Positions 22,426-34,170 of a stretch of DNA of 64,000 bases are shown piece after piece. Below the pieces are notes generated by a model, which did not search any database, was not told the origin of the DNA, and saw nothing but the letters and a program-made list of their open reading frames with translations. How positions within the stretch are numbered: position 1 is the first letter of the stretch; every line of letters starts with the position of its first letter. Source of the stretch: Pyrrhoderma lamaoense (taxonomy: Eukaryota > Basidiomycota > Agaricomycetes > Hymenochaetales > Hymenochaetaceae); NCBI GenBank assembly GCA_002794735.1, contig NBAZ01000011.1, positions 558,001 through 622,000 on the forward strand, in the 5' to 3' direction. Both the position numbers and the translations under genes were made by a program.

Positions 22426-25400
22426 CGAAAAAAAAAGAAGGAAGAAGAAATTCAGGCTTTGTGGAAGACCCGGGGGGATGCGATGATGATTGATGATGAT
22501 GACCATGAGTTCGAGTTTGAGTGAAAGGATAGTTCTCTCGCCTCCCTCGTGTATTCTCTTTCGACCCTCGTTTACGCGTGCTGCTGCTTCGTCCACACCT
22601 CGCCCTCCCATACCCTCTTTCTCTTGGCTCTCCCTTCCGATATAAAAGGCAACCATACGAGATTCTTAGATTTCTTAGGTAAAACGTGCTTCTTTCTGCA
22701 TCCTACTCATCCCACCCATCCCTAATTCATCTACTCCATCGATCTTTCTGTGCCACTTCGTGCTTCCTTTCAACCGTATTTGAGAAGTGAATATTCTTAC
22801 GCCATCGCTGTACTCCTGGTTTCCTTTTTGGTTGCTACTGAACAATTTCTTGCCCATCCACCACTGTCCGTGGAAATTGCATCGTTTCTCGTTCTTCCTT
22901 CTCTTCCTTCTCACTTGTCGTTTCTATGTTTCTAATTACCTTTTTCTTGCTTCCCTTACTTCAGATTCTCATCTACCCCATAAGAACCCCTTTCCCCATA
23001 GCATTATAGTCTTTCGTGGGTTTCTCTCTTGTGGATACAAACTTTTTTTTCTTCTCTCTTACGTTTCTACGTTCCTTCATTCCTTCCTTCCTTTCTTACA
23101 CATTTCACAAACATTTTCCCCCTATCTTCAGGGATTTCAACAACGACGACGAAGAAAAAAATTTGTTAAAGGCTACTTACTGTCTCTTGGTCCTTTGCAT
23201 CCTAGACTTCCTGATAGGATATACATGCACACGCATATATTTCATTTTTGATTTTCTCCTTAACCTTTTTTCTCAAGGGTCTTGAATCATACTTACATAT
23301 TTTCGAATATAAACAACCTACTTACTTTTCCACCCTATTCTTCTTACCGCCACCCCATCCCCACCTTCCCAATCTTCTTCCCCTCTCTCGGATCTCTTCT
23401 TTTCCTGGATCTTCTTATCTTTCTTGGCATTTATCTTCTTCTTTACCTCTTTTTGAAAATTAAACATTTCTGATAGTCCTGTGGATTATCAACCCTTTTT
23501 CCCTTACTGTTTTCTTGTCTTTGCTTTGCTCTTTGCCTTCTTGTTTTCCTTTTTGTTACTTTTCATGTTCTTCTTTTTTCGGTATTTCTGTGTAAATTAG
23601 TCTCCTCTCTTAGCATATATTCGTTAATTGTCCATAGTGCTTTTTTTATTTTACTTTACGTAGTACCTTTTTTTCCCCTTATACTATCTTCACATCTTCC
23701 CCCCCCCCCCCCCGTTTCGTTTCGTTTTCTTATCTATCTTTTCATTTAAGTGAATCCAATCAATCCAATCAATACTTGACCTGTTTCCTTAAAACGTCTT
23801 TTTGTTATCTTCGTTTTTAAAACATCTTAACTTCTTTATCCTTCTCCCTTCGTAATTGTTTTTTCTATCAAAACCGTTTACCTATCCCTTCCCCATCTGC
23901 ATCTGCATTGGTACACTGTAGCTCTACGTCTCTCCAATATTCTGTTTTTTTTCGTTACTTTTTTTTTCTTTCATCTTTCCTTGTTTTTATACACACTTCT
24001 TACTTAGTTTCTTCGTCCGCTCCCCCCAATTTTCCATTTACGACGTCCTTCTAACCTTCAACCCGACCTCCCTCTTCTCCCTTATTCTTTGTCCTCCCCA
24101 CCTTTTCTTTTTTTTCTATAATTGGATTTGTTATTCTTTATATCGCTTACTTTCTTGTACGGCAGGAATCATCTTTTTTTTTTTTATAATAAACTTGTTT
24201 TCTTCTTGATCATGTCATGAAACATGTCTTTGGCTGTGAGTTCAAGGTCCGTATGTGAGAATATGTATGTATGGTGTATGGTTGCGAAAGGGCGGGGGAA
24301 GGAGAAAATCGGTAAATAAACTTGTAAGTAAGAAGATGACGAAAGTTAAGGGCATGAAGTACTGTTTACGACGATATTAGACACGTCATATTGCTTGACT
24401 GAAGGAATGAAGTGATTATCCTCGAGTCCATATGCTCTACACATAAAGTTCCGAAGAAAACATTGAATATGCACTTTATCTGCTTTTTCGCTGTAGCCAG
24501 TTTACAAATTTGTCTTGGGTATATAATGGATAAAGTAAGAATCTTTGAGTGTTTCTACACAACTCGGTTTGGCGATTTTCAGACTTTTCTCACTTACATG
24601 ATATAACACATCTTTGTGTATTACAGTAATTACTATCACTATTATCAGTATTAGGATTGAGATTGTCGATAGAATTATTAATTTATGGCACTCTTCATGG
24701 AAGATAAGATCAGCCCTTTTAGGGGGTTAAACTTTTGTGCTTGCGTCCACGTTATTCTCGTCTTTGAGTTAGATGATCTTAATCTTCTCTTATGTCCTCA
24801 AGTCATCTCAACTGAAACTTGGCGTATCTTTTTCTAATACGTGATATGAAGAAACTGAAAATACACAATCATGAGCTGGTTGGGTGGAGAGAAGCTGATC
24901 GATTTCTCTGTACTGAGGGCATGTCTCACTTAGCGTCAACTGAAACCGCGATCTATATATCTATTTTTATGGTATCATCACATTGTCAAAAAAAAGTACC
25001 TGGCCACCTTATGCGTGTGTGTTCTTTATGCGCATTTTTTGTTAGATGTCTTTTTTTCCTTCTCCGACAGTGTGATCTTTCTTTTTCGCTCCAACAATGA
25101 AGAAAGACCATCGTTCAAGGGGGACGAAGAGGGTATGGGGTCATGATCGCCATCGATCGATCCTTTACTTTCTGTAGTTTCAATAGAGAGAGGGGTCATG
25201 GTCTATATTTGTCTCTTCTCTTTCTTGTCCTGTCAGAGATGAAGAACAAGGAAGTTCCTATCTCTTCTATATTTGTCACGAACCCTCTTCTTTTTTTCCC
25301 TCATGCTGCACTTGTGGTTAGTGTGCAATATGATACCTCGATGAGCTGGAGCTTTACGAATAATTTGTTGTCGTTCTCGAGTTCTGAATTTCTACTTTCA
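22426..25400. other. Gene-free pyrimidine-rich tract
   Basis: From about 22500 to 24200 the + strand is dominated by C and T (poly-C near 23700, many poly-T), then it becomes AT-rich with no bias. Open frames here are Phe/Leu/Ser strings without coding character. It is the 3' flank of the membrane-protein gene and mirrors the purine-rich tract at 6.3-10.5 kb. Confidence 0.6.
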
Positions 25401-25582
25401 CTAATCAGTGCCACCTTAATATCGACTCAGAAAAAGATGATATTGGACATCTAGATGTCCAAAAGTGGGAAGGTAAAGAGGGGAGAGCCCTGATATTCAT
25501 CTCATAACAGTCGTCCAAGGTGAAACTTGTTTATTCGCTCATCGTCATTCTCTACTTTGTGCCACAACTCCAAAGACTTCTA

Positions 25583-25777
25583 TTATCTTGGAAGCTTCCC
25601 ATCATCAGGGCCCAAGAAGTGGTCTTCGGAGTCTGTATGCACTATGAAACTATGGTGTGACTCTGATGGACTGGTGAAAGAACAAGTTTTGCCTTGGACT
25701 TTATCGATCGTTATCCAAAAACAAATGCTGACGATTTGGAACACAAATAAAACAAGACCCACACGAACTGTATGCAT
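25583..25777 (-). CDS. Possible small protein in the repeat arm (right)
   Basis: 64-residue counterpart of the frame at 5705-5902, with the same hydrophobic start and DSEDHFLGPDD near the end; it stops one codon earlier. Same weak status as the left copy. Confidence 0.25.
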   Translation of the reverse strand: MHTVRVGLVLFVFQIVSICFWITIDKVQGKTCSFTSPSESHHSFIVHTDSEDHFLGPDDGKLPR

Positions 25778-26135
25778 TTTTTTTCTCTGTTTCATTTGTG
25801 CAGTTATCTTTTAGTACTGTCCTTCGTGCTATCTGATCTAAAACCGTCCGGGGAACCATTCACATATCTTTCTCCACAAGGTTCTTAGTATTTCATCATC
25901 CACGAGTGGTATCAATGCGGTGAACATGAAACTGTGGAGGCTAAAGACAGAGGGATATACATTCGAATTATCTAAACATGATCTGTTGCCTGTCTCCTAC
26001 TTGCAACTCAAATTCGTTCTAGATCCATCTCTCGATTCCACTATGCATCGCCAAGTCACCGCCTTCTCTTTCCTTCCAACATATCAGTTCTACTTGAGAA
26101 AGTAACAATTTGTGGTTCGCATCTACATCGTCCCA

Positions 26136-26612
26136 CTACTCGGAGTCGCTGAAGGTTTCCTCTAACATCGATTCATTGACATTTTCTCTCAGGTGGTCAG
26201 ATTCACATTCTTCGATGTCCCAGTCGTCCGTGTCCCAATCGGAGGAGTTGTCTCCGAATTCATATGTGTCCTCCCAAGGTACATCGCAGTCGGAGTCATC
26301 TGAATTTGAGTTTTCTCCCTCGCCGTCATCGTCAAAACCTTTGCAGACCTTCACTCCTTTTGGAAGAAGCTCGTCGAGACGAAACAGTCTCAGTGGTCGA
26401 GATTCCGTATTATCTTCGTCGGATGTGCAAATCTCCCCTCTGACACTCTCCTTATCGATGCCTGTTGTATCTCTCACAGACATCGGGACGAACACAGGTT
26501 TTCTATCAGTGCATTCTTCCGTTTGTGGCTTCACGTCCTTCTTGACGGGCTTCCAGTCCTCTGGCATTCGCGTGAAGACTGGTGTTCGAGTCTGAGAGCT
26601 GCCAGAAGACAT
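26136..26612 (-). CDS. Small acidic protein, family C (right copy)
   Basis: 158 residues, collinear with the 4869 gene: SSQTRTPVFTRMPEDW at the start, PVFVPMS, ESRPLRLFRLDELLPKG in the middle and an Asp/Glu/Ser/Trp-rich tail. One codon is missing relative to the left copy (TTGID against TTGGVD), and other changes cluster in the acidic tail. Both copies stay open over their full length, so both are probably functional. Its promoter block (about 26712-26760, reversed) is preserved but the TATA-like part is slightly altered. Function unknown. Confidence 0.65.
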   Translation of the reverse strand: MSSGSSQTRTPVFTRMPEDWKPVKKDVKPQTEECTDRKPVFVPMSVRDTTGIDKESVRGEICTSDEDNTESRPLRLFRLDELLPKGVKVCKGFDDDGEGENSNSDDSDCDVPWEDTYEFGDNSSDWDTDDWDIEECESDHLRENVNESMLEETFSDSE

Positions 26613-27145
26613 TGTAGCGGTTGTAGCAGAGTGGAGAGTTGGTAAGGAGGGATGTCTGTGAGAGTGATGGAAGTATTCAACGTTGGTACTCGTGAAAGAA
26701 GAGTATCTTGATGTTAATATACTCGCAGATATCGTGTTACTCGCTTATACTGTGACTCCATCGTTTCACAATCTTCATTATTGAATTTGTGTCACGTCTC
26801 TCATAGACCGTGATCGAGGCCCATCAAAGGCCGCAAACAATGGTAGTCATCAGAGTAAGGTTGACACGTTCTCTCATTGCGAGCCTTTCATTGTAGGTAC
26901 AGCCCATTGTGGTTGTGGCTCTGTGCTACTCATTGGTCGGGACTTCTTTCTCACGCACTGTGTATACTCATCCTTTGTCCCCTAAACCACACAATTGAAG
27001 AAGACAAACAGGGAAAAAATACGATTGGAAACATGGGGAGTACATTTGGAGGAATACACAATTGAATTATCTAAACCCAGCTTGATAATAACCTCCTTCC
27101 ACTTTGTAAACAGGCGCGTCATTCGTCTGTCTGAGAGTATTAATC

Positions 27146-27445
27146 TCACATTTCAATATTCCCCCACATGGAATTGTCCTGGCTTTCAGTGTTAACATGG
27201 TAAGACCAGTTGTAAGTATATTCATCCCAGAATGTGTCCTCGGAGCCGTCATTTTCGGATATATCTTCTTTGGGGCCGTCTTTGTCGATGTTGTCCTGGC
27301 TTAATTCCTCAGACAAATCAGGGACCTGAACCCCCTTATCCTCGTAAGTTTTAACAACATAAATATTGCCGTCGTAATTCGAAATGGGATCGGAATTGCC
27401 CTGTGAAACGATGTCTGTGTAAGTCTGAGAGGAGGTGGTCGACAT
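27146..27445 (-). CDS. Small acidic protein, family B (right copy)
   Basis: 99 residues, same start and end as the 4036 gene, about five in six residues identical. FWDEYTYNWSY is unchanged; differences lie mostly in the acidic middle. The upstream block with the TATA-like ATATAAACACC is kept (about 27515-27550 on the reverse strand), as is the hairpin beyond it. Function unknown. Confidence 0.6.
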   Translation of the reverse strand: MSTTSSQTYTDIVSQGNSDPISNYDGNIYVVKTYEDKGVQVPDLSEELSQDNIDKDGPKEDISENDGSEDTFWDEYTYNWSYHVNTESQDNSMWGNIEM

Positions 27446-28002
27446 TATGAATGTATGAAGTTGATAAAGTGATGGTGGTTTGTAGCGTATGTGGTGGTAA
27501 AGAGAATAGGAATTTGGTGTTTATATGTCCTTAGCAGCGTGTCCCTCGCTTGCATGCTGAGTTCATTCTTTTGTTCTTTCCATCATCGAGGCTGTGTCAT
27601 GTCACAAAGCATGACGCAGTGGCCCTTCGTTGGCCACTGATGATGCTGTGCTAATGACAATAAACCTTTGAATACCTTTGTCCTGTTTTCACTATCATAT
27701 CGTACCGTAGAGTTGTTCTGGGGGCGTTATAAGAGTTTCCTCGTATAGTTTACTCGTCCAGGTTGATGAACGTTTACGACCTATTTGTTCAAGGTCAAAA
27801 TTAAAACGACATTCTTGATACTATATCCAAAATAACAATATTCGAGTGTTAAACTCGTATATAATACCCAAAATCCCCACTGCTCCTTTCTCTTCTGAAT
27901 CCAGGTCTTCTGCACGATAAACCACAGTATTAATGCGAGCGAGTGGTTCATCATCTGCGGATCTGACTTTGGGCAGTTACGAAACAATTCTCATTTTCTC
28001 AT

Positions 28003-29340
28003 GCTCCAACCCTTTATTCCCGAAATATTGTCTACTCTCAGGACCCCAGCAGAGTGGTTGGAGAAGGTGTGCGAGATGAGAAAAGGAGACTCTCAGGGGT
28101 CAAGGCTCAGCTTTGGTTTTGTAGTCTCAACCAGAGAAGTTCCTTCACGAAATTATTGTCCGATTTGTGATTTTTTTCTTACAATTTATGCCTATTTTTC
28201 TACTTCGATATTTTGATCTACAACTTCGTTTTGAGTACCTAAGTTCCGGACTTCTAGACCTGAAAATGCACTATGAGACCCCTCCTACTAGACTAAGCCG
28301 TGACCTCTCCTCTTTATTGAGTTCTAGGCTCATTACTTTTTCGGTGTGTATGTGAGCCCATTCGGTATTTTTCCCGAAATCTTGGCGTGCGTGTATAAGC
28401 AAGTCAACATTGTCATAATAATATCAATATTAGCTCTGATCACATCCATGAAACATACATGTATCCTTCCGTACTCTGGTATTGACCTTTGAACTATCCC
28501 ATGAATATGAACATGATTCGAAGAGAAATCTGTTCGGAGATAGTGATGTGGAAGACATGAAGATAGTAAATTATGATTTTGAAGTTGTATAGAATACGAT
28601 GACAAATGGTTAAGATACTTTGACATGTTTTGCCAACACTGCTGATGTTGACAAGTCACATTATGTGACTGTGTCTCAAATTCGGATTCTTTGTTTGATA
28701 TCAAATAGTTAATTTTTCCTTCTTTCTGAGATTATCGTCATCTGAAATCCGGGCCGTAATCTACTGAGAGCTGCGGTCGAAGTTACGATTATAGCATAAA
28801 TACAGAAGTATATTTAAACTTTTACTTAAATTTTGGTTTAAGCTCAGATCCGATGTCGATATCCGATGTCCGATATCAATTTTTCTCCATATTAGGTAAG
28901 TACTTTGGATCTGCTGTAAAGTGGTAAGCGACGCAGCTTCTTAATCTTTCTTTGTCTTCATGATTCTTATCCATGACCACAACTTGAGTAAGGTGGTGTC
29001 GTCCATCATCTGTAATCATCCTCCTATTCATTTCGATTCTCTATATCCTTGTTTCTTGTAATGAGCATGACATCTTCATTTATATAAAGGTACTCTCAGA
29101 ATTTGTATATACACTGATTACAATAGACAACATACAACATATAGTGTTACAGGGTAGCAGGGAAGGAGACGTCAGCCCAAGCAGCCTTTTACTTTCTGCT
29201 ATACCCTATTCGAAGTGATAAAGTTGAGTTCTTGGGAATCCGAGATCGACTTTATTGCATCGTTCCGATCTCAAATGCCCCTTGCCTACAACTATCGCCA
29301 CGTGCGAAGTCCTGGGCTAACATCCCCATTGTCCTCCCAA
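28003..29340. other. Intergenic, nothing recognised
   Basis: AT-rich DNA outside the right arm. It holds only short open frames without coding character and no copy of the terpene synthase relic that borders the left arm. A small tandem GATGTCCGATATC-like motif occurs near 28850-28880. Confidence 0.45.
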
Positions 29341-29886
29341 TCAGTCTGGCGGTGTCACGTTTGAATGCTTAGGTAGTGATCCTTCTTCCTCGAAGTCATC
29401 GTCGGAGAAATCTGAGTCACTCGCTGATGAGTGCTGACACCGGTTCCCAACCGATTCATCACTGTATTCGTCTGGCTGAGATTCATCAAGGGATGACCAG
29501 GTGTCGTCGGTTATGTCACTGTCATGGCATAATTGTGCATCCTTCCTTGGATGTTCCTCAACGCCATGTATGAGGGCTTGAAGATTCCTCAGAATTGTAT
29601 CCGGATTCGACGATAGTTCTTCTAATGTGAAGAGTCTTAACGGCCTTGATTCTGTATGATCGTCCTTTGTGTCGCATAAAGCCTTTGTATCTTCGAATCT
29701 CTCTTCGCATTCTAATCGATTGCGAAGATTACTCTCCTTCTGTGGCATGGGTGTGAAAATAGGTTTTTCAAGAGGCGATGTCCGGTTTAAAGGCAACCTC
29801 ATAGAATCAGACCGGGGTGACTTATAGTCCTTTGGCATGGGTGTAAATACTGGAGTGCGAATTTGGTTGTTGTTAGTTGGAGCCAT
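29341..29886 (-). CDS. Small acidic protein, third member of family C
   Basis: 181 residues from the ATG at 29886. The frame is open further upstream (to 30009), but the homologous start MAPTNNNQIRTPVFTPMP aligns with gene C at this Met and a TATA-like TATATAAACTCC lies about 100 bp upstream. RTPVFTPMP is followed by a second copy, KPIFTPMP, near residue 39, and the central ESRPLRLFTLEEL matches gene C. The tail is again rich in Asp, Glu and Ser (SDSDFSDDDFEEEG). Outside these blocks it differs widely, so it is an older paralog than the two arm copies. It suggests the right side was the original site of the family. Confidence 0.65.
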   Translation of the reverse strand: MAPTNNNQIRTPVFTPMPKDYKSPRSDSMRLPLNRTSPLEKPIFTPMPQKESNLRNRLECEERFEDTKALCDTKDDHTESRPLRLFTLEELSSNPDTILRNLQALIHGVEEHPRKDAQLCHDSDITDDTWSSLDESQPDEYSDESVGNRCQHSSASDSDFSDDDFEEEGSLPKHSNVTPPD

Positions 29887-29985
29887 TTCAAGCGTGAAGA
29901 AGGAAAAGTCGGGCTTGGAAGCTTGGATATGAGAGTTGGAGAGTTGGTCGGAAGACAACTGGTGGTTGTGGACCAACATAGTAGA

Positions 29986-30030
29986 TTGGAGTTTATATAT
30001 GGAAAACAATCAGTTGAGCCACCCGCTTAA
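29986..30030 (-). promoter_or_regulatory. Promoter block of the third acidic-protein gene
   Basis: Read on the minus strand: TTAAGCGGGTGGC, then about 10 bases later CATATATAAACTCC. Order, spacing and wording resemble the blocks before genes B and C (AAGCGAG ... ATATAAACACC), though weaker. Confidence 0.4.
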
Positions 30031-30585
30031 TCACGCCTTCTTTGTTCTCTGCAGATCCAATAAGCAAGTAATTAGACATCGTTTCATTATTGTTATTGAT
30101 CGATGCTGTGTTCTGAATTGTATTTGCTGAAGTTGTATACGTAGCAATTTCATAAACTGAATGAAAAAGGAATAAGAGTGAAACAAACCTTTATCAGTAA
30201 TTCCTTTGACTAACACAATATACGTGTATCTGTCAGAACTTCTGTTACGTTCAAGGCCTCTGCAATTTGTTGGCACCTGCAATTTGAATGCCAAGCTGTA
30301 AGGCCCCATGTCTGAAACTTCTCATATACGTGTATATATATACATGTACTTTGCTAAAGAATAACCATAATTATAAGCACATGACCGATCACATCAAGGG
30401 TGGACAGTATAACGAGAAACGCAGTGCTTAAGCGTGTGGCCTTAGACAAGCTGATTGGACTATAGATACCATTATTTCGACACTCATTAATTCAAAATCA
30501 TGAAGTTATTCGCTAGTATTTTCAACACTAGTATATTTCTTAGGAGATATACGGCCTTGAAAGTAAGGGCCTTCATACCGGGACA
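30031..30585. other. Intergenic, nothing recognised
   Basis: AT-rich, no coding-like frame. It separates the acidic-protein gene promoter from the 3' end of the first amidohydrolase. Confidence 0.4.
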
Positions 30586-33500
30586 TCAAAATAGATCAAC
30601 GACACCCTTTCTAGGAGACAAGACGCCAACAGCTTTACTCGAGTAATCGAATATATCACCTCCTTCATATGCAACGAGGTCAGCTAGGTAGTCACTTGTA
30701 TTTTCCTCTAGTCCAAGAAGCCGTTCGAGATTGGTGGAGGCGAGCGCGAGAGCTTCATTCTTCGTCATCTTGTGAGATTCAAGAGCAACCTAGTAGTAGG
30801 GGTGGATGTTATTCAACCGACGAAATATAAGATTTTATGGATCAGAAAAAAGGAAGTGAATTGAATATGGATATGGACGGGAAAAAGATTTACCCATGCT
30901 AAGTCAAATCGTGTGTTCCTTGCACACCATGACTCTTCAACACCAATACCGACAGTGACGTTATTCTCCAAGAGCACAGATATAGCGTTATCATGCGTAA
31001 GTGGTGGGCCGGGAAGGCTGAACGAGAAACGATAGAATTTAGTACAATAGTTCTGTTAGAGTGGCACAAAAAAGCTGGGGGAACCTTACATCCGACGATA
31101 TTCCCAAGTGTAAGGAAAAGGACGCGACGGGATTACAATAACCCCAACTCCCGCTTTCCCAAGTTCCTTGGCTAGAAGATGAGCCTCTGCTGCTCCAGCA
31201 ATCGTGAGCCTCATGGATGTTTTTGTCTTCTTCTCTATTTCTTCTTTCACTCTGATAATTGAAGCAATCACATCAGCACTCTGCGCATATACGACCAAGG
31301 TTCTCTTTCCCTGAATAGTCGTATATTTAGTTGAGAGTTAAGAACCAAGATCAGACTCAAGATAGGAGGTAAAAACTTGTTTGAACCTACCAACGTGATG
31401 TCTGCAAAAATGGAACCGGCTTCTCCCTCCCCCTTTCCAAGAAGTAAACGCCGGAGAGTCGCTATTTGCGTACTGATACTCGGGGCTTTATCCATATGAC
31501 CTATACTGACATGTAAGGCTGTATTCTCTTGTAGTAGTGCTCCTTTTTCTAGCTTGTGGGAAGATCCAAGTCCAAAGGCAGTACCTAAGCCAGACATAAA
31601 TTTTCGATGCTTGGGGCTAGACACCCCAACCGTCACTCCGGAACGGTACGCCAGACTACATATTTACAAGCATCAGTGAGTATATCTGTATGACGAAGTA
31701 TATGGGAAGTAGATAGCTAAGGGTTGTGAACTGACTAGGCGTCGCGCGTCGCGAATACTAATCCATCGAAAGCACGAATGATTGCATTATCACCACCAAC
31801 AATTTCTGGTACCCCTTTGGAAAGTGCGTCATATACGTAGCCATCGGAAGTCGAGCTTTCTGCTTCTATCTCCTCGAGACCTATAGGGGCTCCGAATGAC
31901 AATAGTCCCGGAGAAATAGCACCACCTTTTAGATCAACAACAACAGCCTCTGGATCGGAAGTAAGCGATGAACATTGATGATATAAGCCCGTACACACGG
32001 GTTTACCACCCCTTATGGCTACAGCTTTTAGTGGTTCACCATCCTGTGTTTGTATCAGGTCTGCAACACCACTATCGCTCGTACTAGAGCGAATAGTCAT
32101 GCTCTTCACATTAACAAAAATAACTGTGCCGGATACTGAGTTCTCCAGTTCTAGTGGAGGAAGGCCATCGTACTTAACAGTATCTTTAGCTTCGCGATCG
32201 AAGTTTGGAGTCTTCGGTACTTTTTGAAAGCTATCAGGCTTCTCCAATACAAAAGCATGCTCAAGTTGAGCTATCCCATCAATGAATACCTGTTTTGGTG
32301 TCGCTCCAAGTGAAAGAGGGTGAGAATCCCAAATGACAAGGTCGGCATCATATCCCTCTTTAATGAACCCAATACGGTGGTCCATACCCATGATCCGTGC
32401 TGGGGTTGCAGTTACTGATGATAGCGCAAGGTTGGCTTTGAGTCCATAGTAATGAGCCTGCTGAGCCTCATACAATAGATAACGAGAGTTTTGGACGGGA
32501 TCTAAGCGATGCATTGACTGTGAGAAAAGTCTTAATTTTGATCTGAAACGTTAAAATACATACGGTCACTCTTTATTAAAAATTGAACAAGCATTAGTAT
32601 TTTGATATTGTATGCGTTGCCAGAAGCACACCTTCATCACCACGGAAATATCGTTTTCTGCTAAAATTCTAGGTGCAAACTCGGATCCTCTATAAGCCTC
32701 TCGCTTATAACGGCATTTGCTGCAAACAAAGCTACTGCAGGGCTGTGTCCTGATTGTAATTCAGTAATGACTTATCTACTGTTGACACAAACTTACCATA
32801 AGCCTTCGTCAAGAGGCTTGGGACAAGATATGACTCATGGGCATGATGAAATGCAGCAAGAGGAAATTTAAACTCATTAGTTAACTAGTCCATAGAAGAC
32901 ATCAATACTGACCAAAATGAATATAAGACTCATACTTACGCGCACAATATCGTCCAGGTCTACTGCTTCATAACAGTGAACATGCACTTTAACTCTTCCT
33001 CTAAGTACATCTACAAGAGCTTCGTACTGAAGTTCTTCAGGGAAACTTCGAAGACCCTTCCAGTTTCCTTCCAATGCCTTTTCGCAATAGGCATCTTGTT
33101 CCTCCTTTACTTGTCTAGCTTTGTCATAAATCTCGCGGAAAGCCCACATGTTATCCATACGTGTGTTTCCATAAACACCACTTGGATTCTCACCACAAGC
33201 GTGTCTATTTATCATTTTATTCTATTTTCTCAGCTTTTACTAGAGGTATAACTTACTTCATATGCCTCCATCGAGGAGGGATAGTCCAGTCAATCGAGTC
33301 AGAATCATTCAAGGTAAAGGGTGGCTCAAGTAATTTCGATGTAGGGGTACGTTCCAGTGTATCACGGAGTTTGATGGGGAAACCTTGTCCTCCTAAAAGA
33401 GTTGATATACCCAGAGTATCATATTAACGGTTATTGTAAGGGCGTACCTATTCCATTCGCGGATCCCGGAAGGACGATAGCAGTAGTCACACCTCCAGAA

Positions 33501-34170
33501 ATTGATAAGCGATAAGAGTCATCATGTGTGTTTAGGGCGTCCAATGTTCTCAACCAAGGTTGTACAATACCCTTCAATGAGTTATCGTCAATGGCCCCAT
33601 CTAGTTCCGGGGAGGGATTATCACCTATGTGCTCATGCAAGTCAACAATACTTAAAAAACTGAAATGAGTACAATATCTTTACGTAATATTGATCCAACT
33701 TACCCTGGCGTGGCCCAAGCACCATTTGCGTCAACAACGTGCAGGTTTGCTTGGAAGCTCTTCAATTGGTTTCTGCTGATGTGACCAATTCCTTTGATAA
33801 TACCACCGTCAAGAAGAATATCACCCTTAATAATATCCAAGCCATTATCTTGTCCCGTCCAAATTGTTGCATTGCGAATGAGTGTTGGCCTAGTACTAGG
33901 GTCGAATCTATCAGAAATTATACGGTCATAAAAGGAGGTAGGTGGGGAAGGCAGCAGCCTGAGATTCTGGCAGCGGCTTTGAATTTGTACTGCATTTGCA
34001 GGTACTAGAATACCCTGCTCTCTTGAACTGAGATAGTTGAAAAGAACATGGTTTCCGAGCACAATTATAGTCAAGACCAAGAGTGCATGTAATGACCAAT
34101 GCTTTCGTTTATTTTTTACTATCCTTGGTTCACGATAACTTTCAGCGTCCAGTGCTGGTGTCTTGGTCAT
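30586..34170 (-). CDS. Membrane-anchored amidohydrolase, copy 1 (frame broken)
   Basis: Metal-dependent amidohydrolase of the imidazolonepropionase/CE9-like group common in Agaricomycetes, about 900 residues in some ten exons. The N-terminus has one hydrophobic anchor (residues about 28-45), so the catalytic part probably faces the secretory lumen or outside. Metal-site candidates are VDLHEH, HCYEAVD and HHAHES, and the conserved NSRYLLYEAQQAHYYGL and MDHRIGFIKEGYDADLVIWD are present. The C-terminal exon ends SPRKGVVDLF. In the exon near 32640-32760 the frame breaks. ALFAANA should continue RYKREAYRGSEF as in copy 2, but one C is missing at 32712-32713 (minus strand GCC-CGT reads GCCGT). All other exons are intact. 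Either a young pseudogene or a consensus error. Paralogous to 38289-41662, with a P450 between. Substrate unknown. Confidence 0.8.

Larger units (their letters stand above)
25401..28002 (-). repeat. Right arm of the 2.6-kb inverted duplication
   Basis: Reverse-complement copy of 3459-6080, in the same gene order on the minus strand: relic (near 27990), gene B (27445-27146), gene C (26612-26136), small frame (25777-25583). Differences are scattered substitutions and short indels. Indels in the two main genes keep the frame, while the outermost relic frame is shifted. Confidence 0.85.

Noticed and set aside
22787..23473. Phe/Leu/Ser-rich frames after the membrane-protein gene as small membrane proteins
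   Set aside because: They overlap in several frames within a pyrimidine-rich tract and have no conserved pattern.
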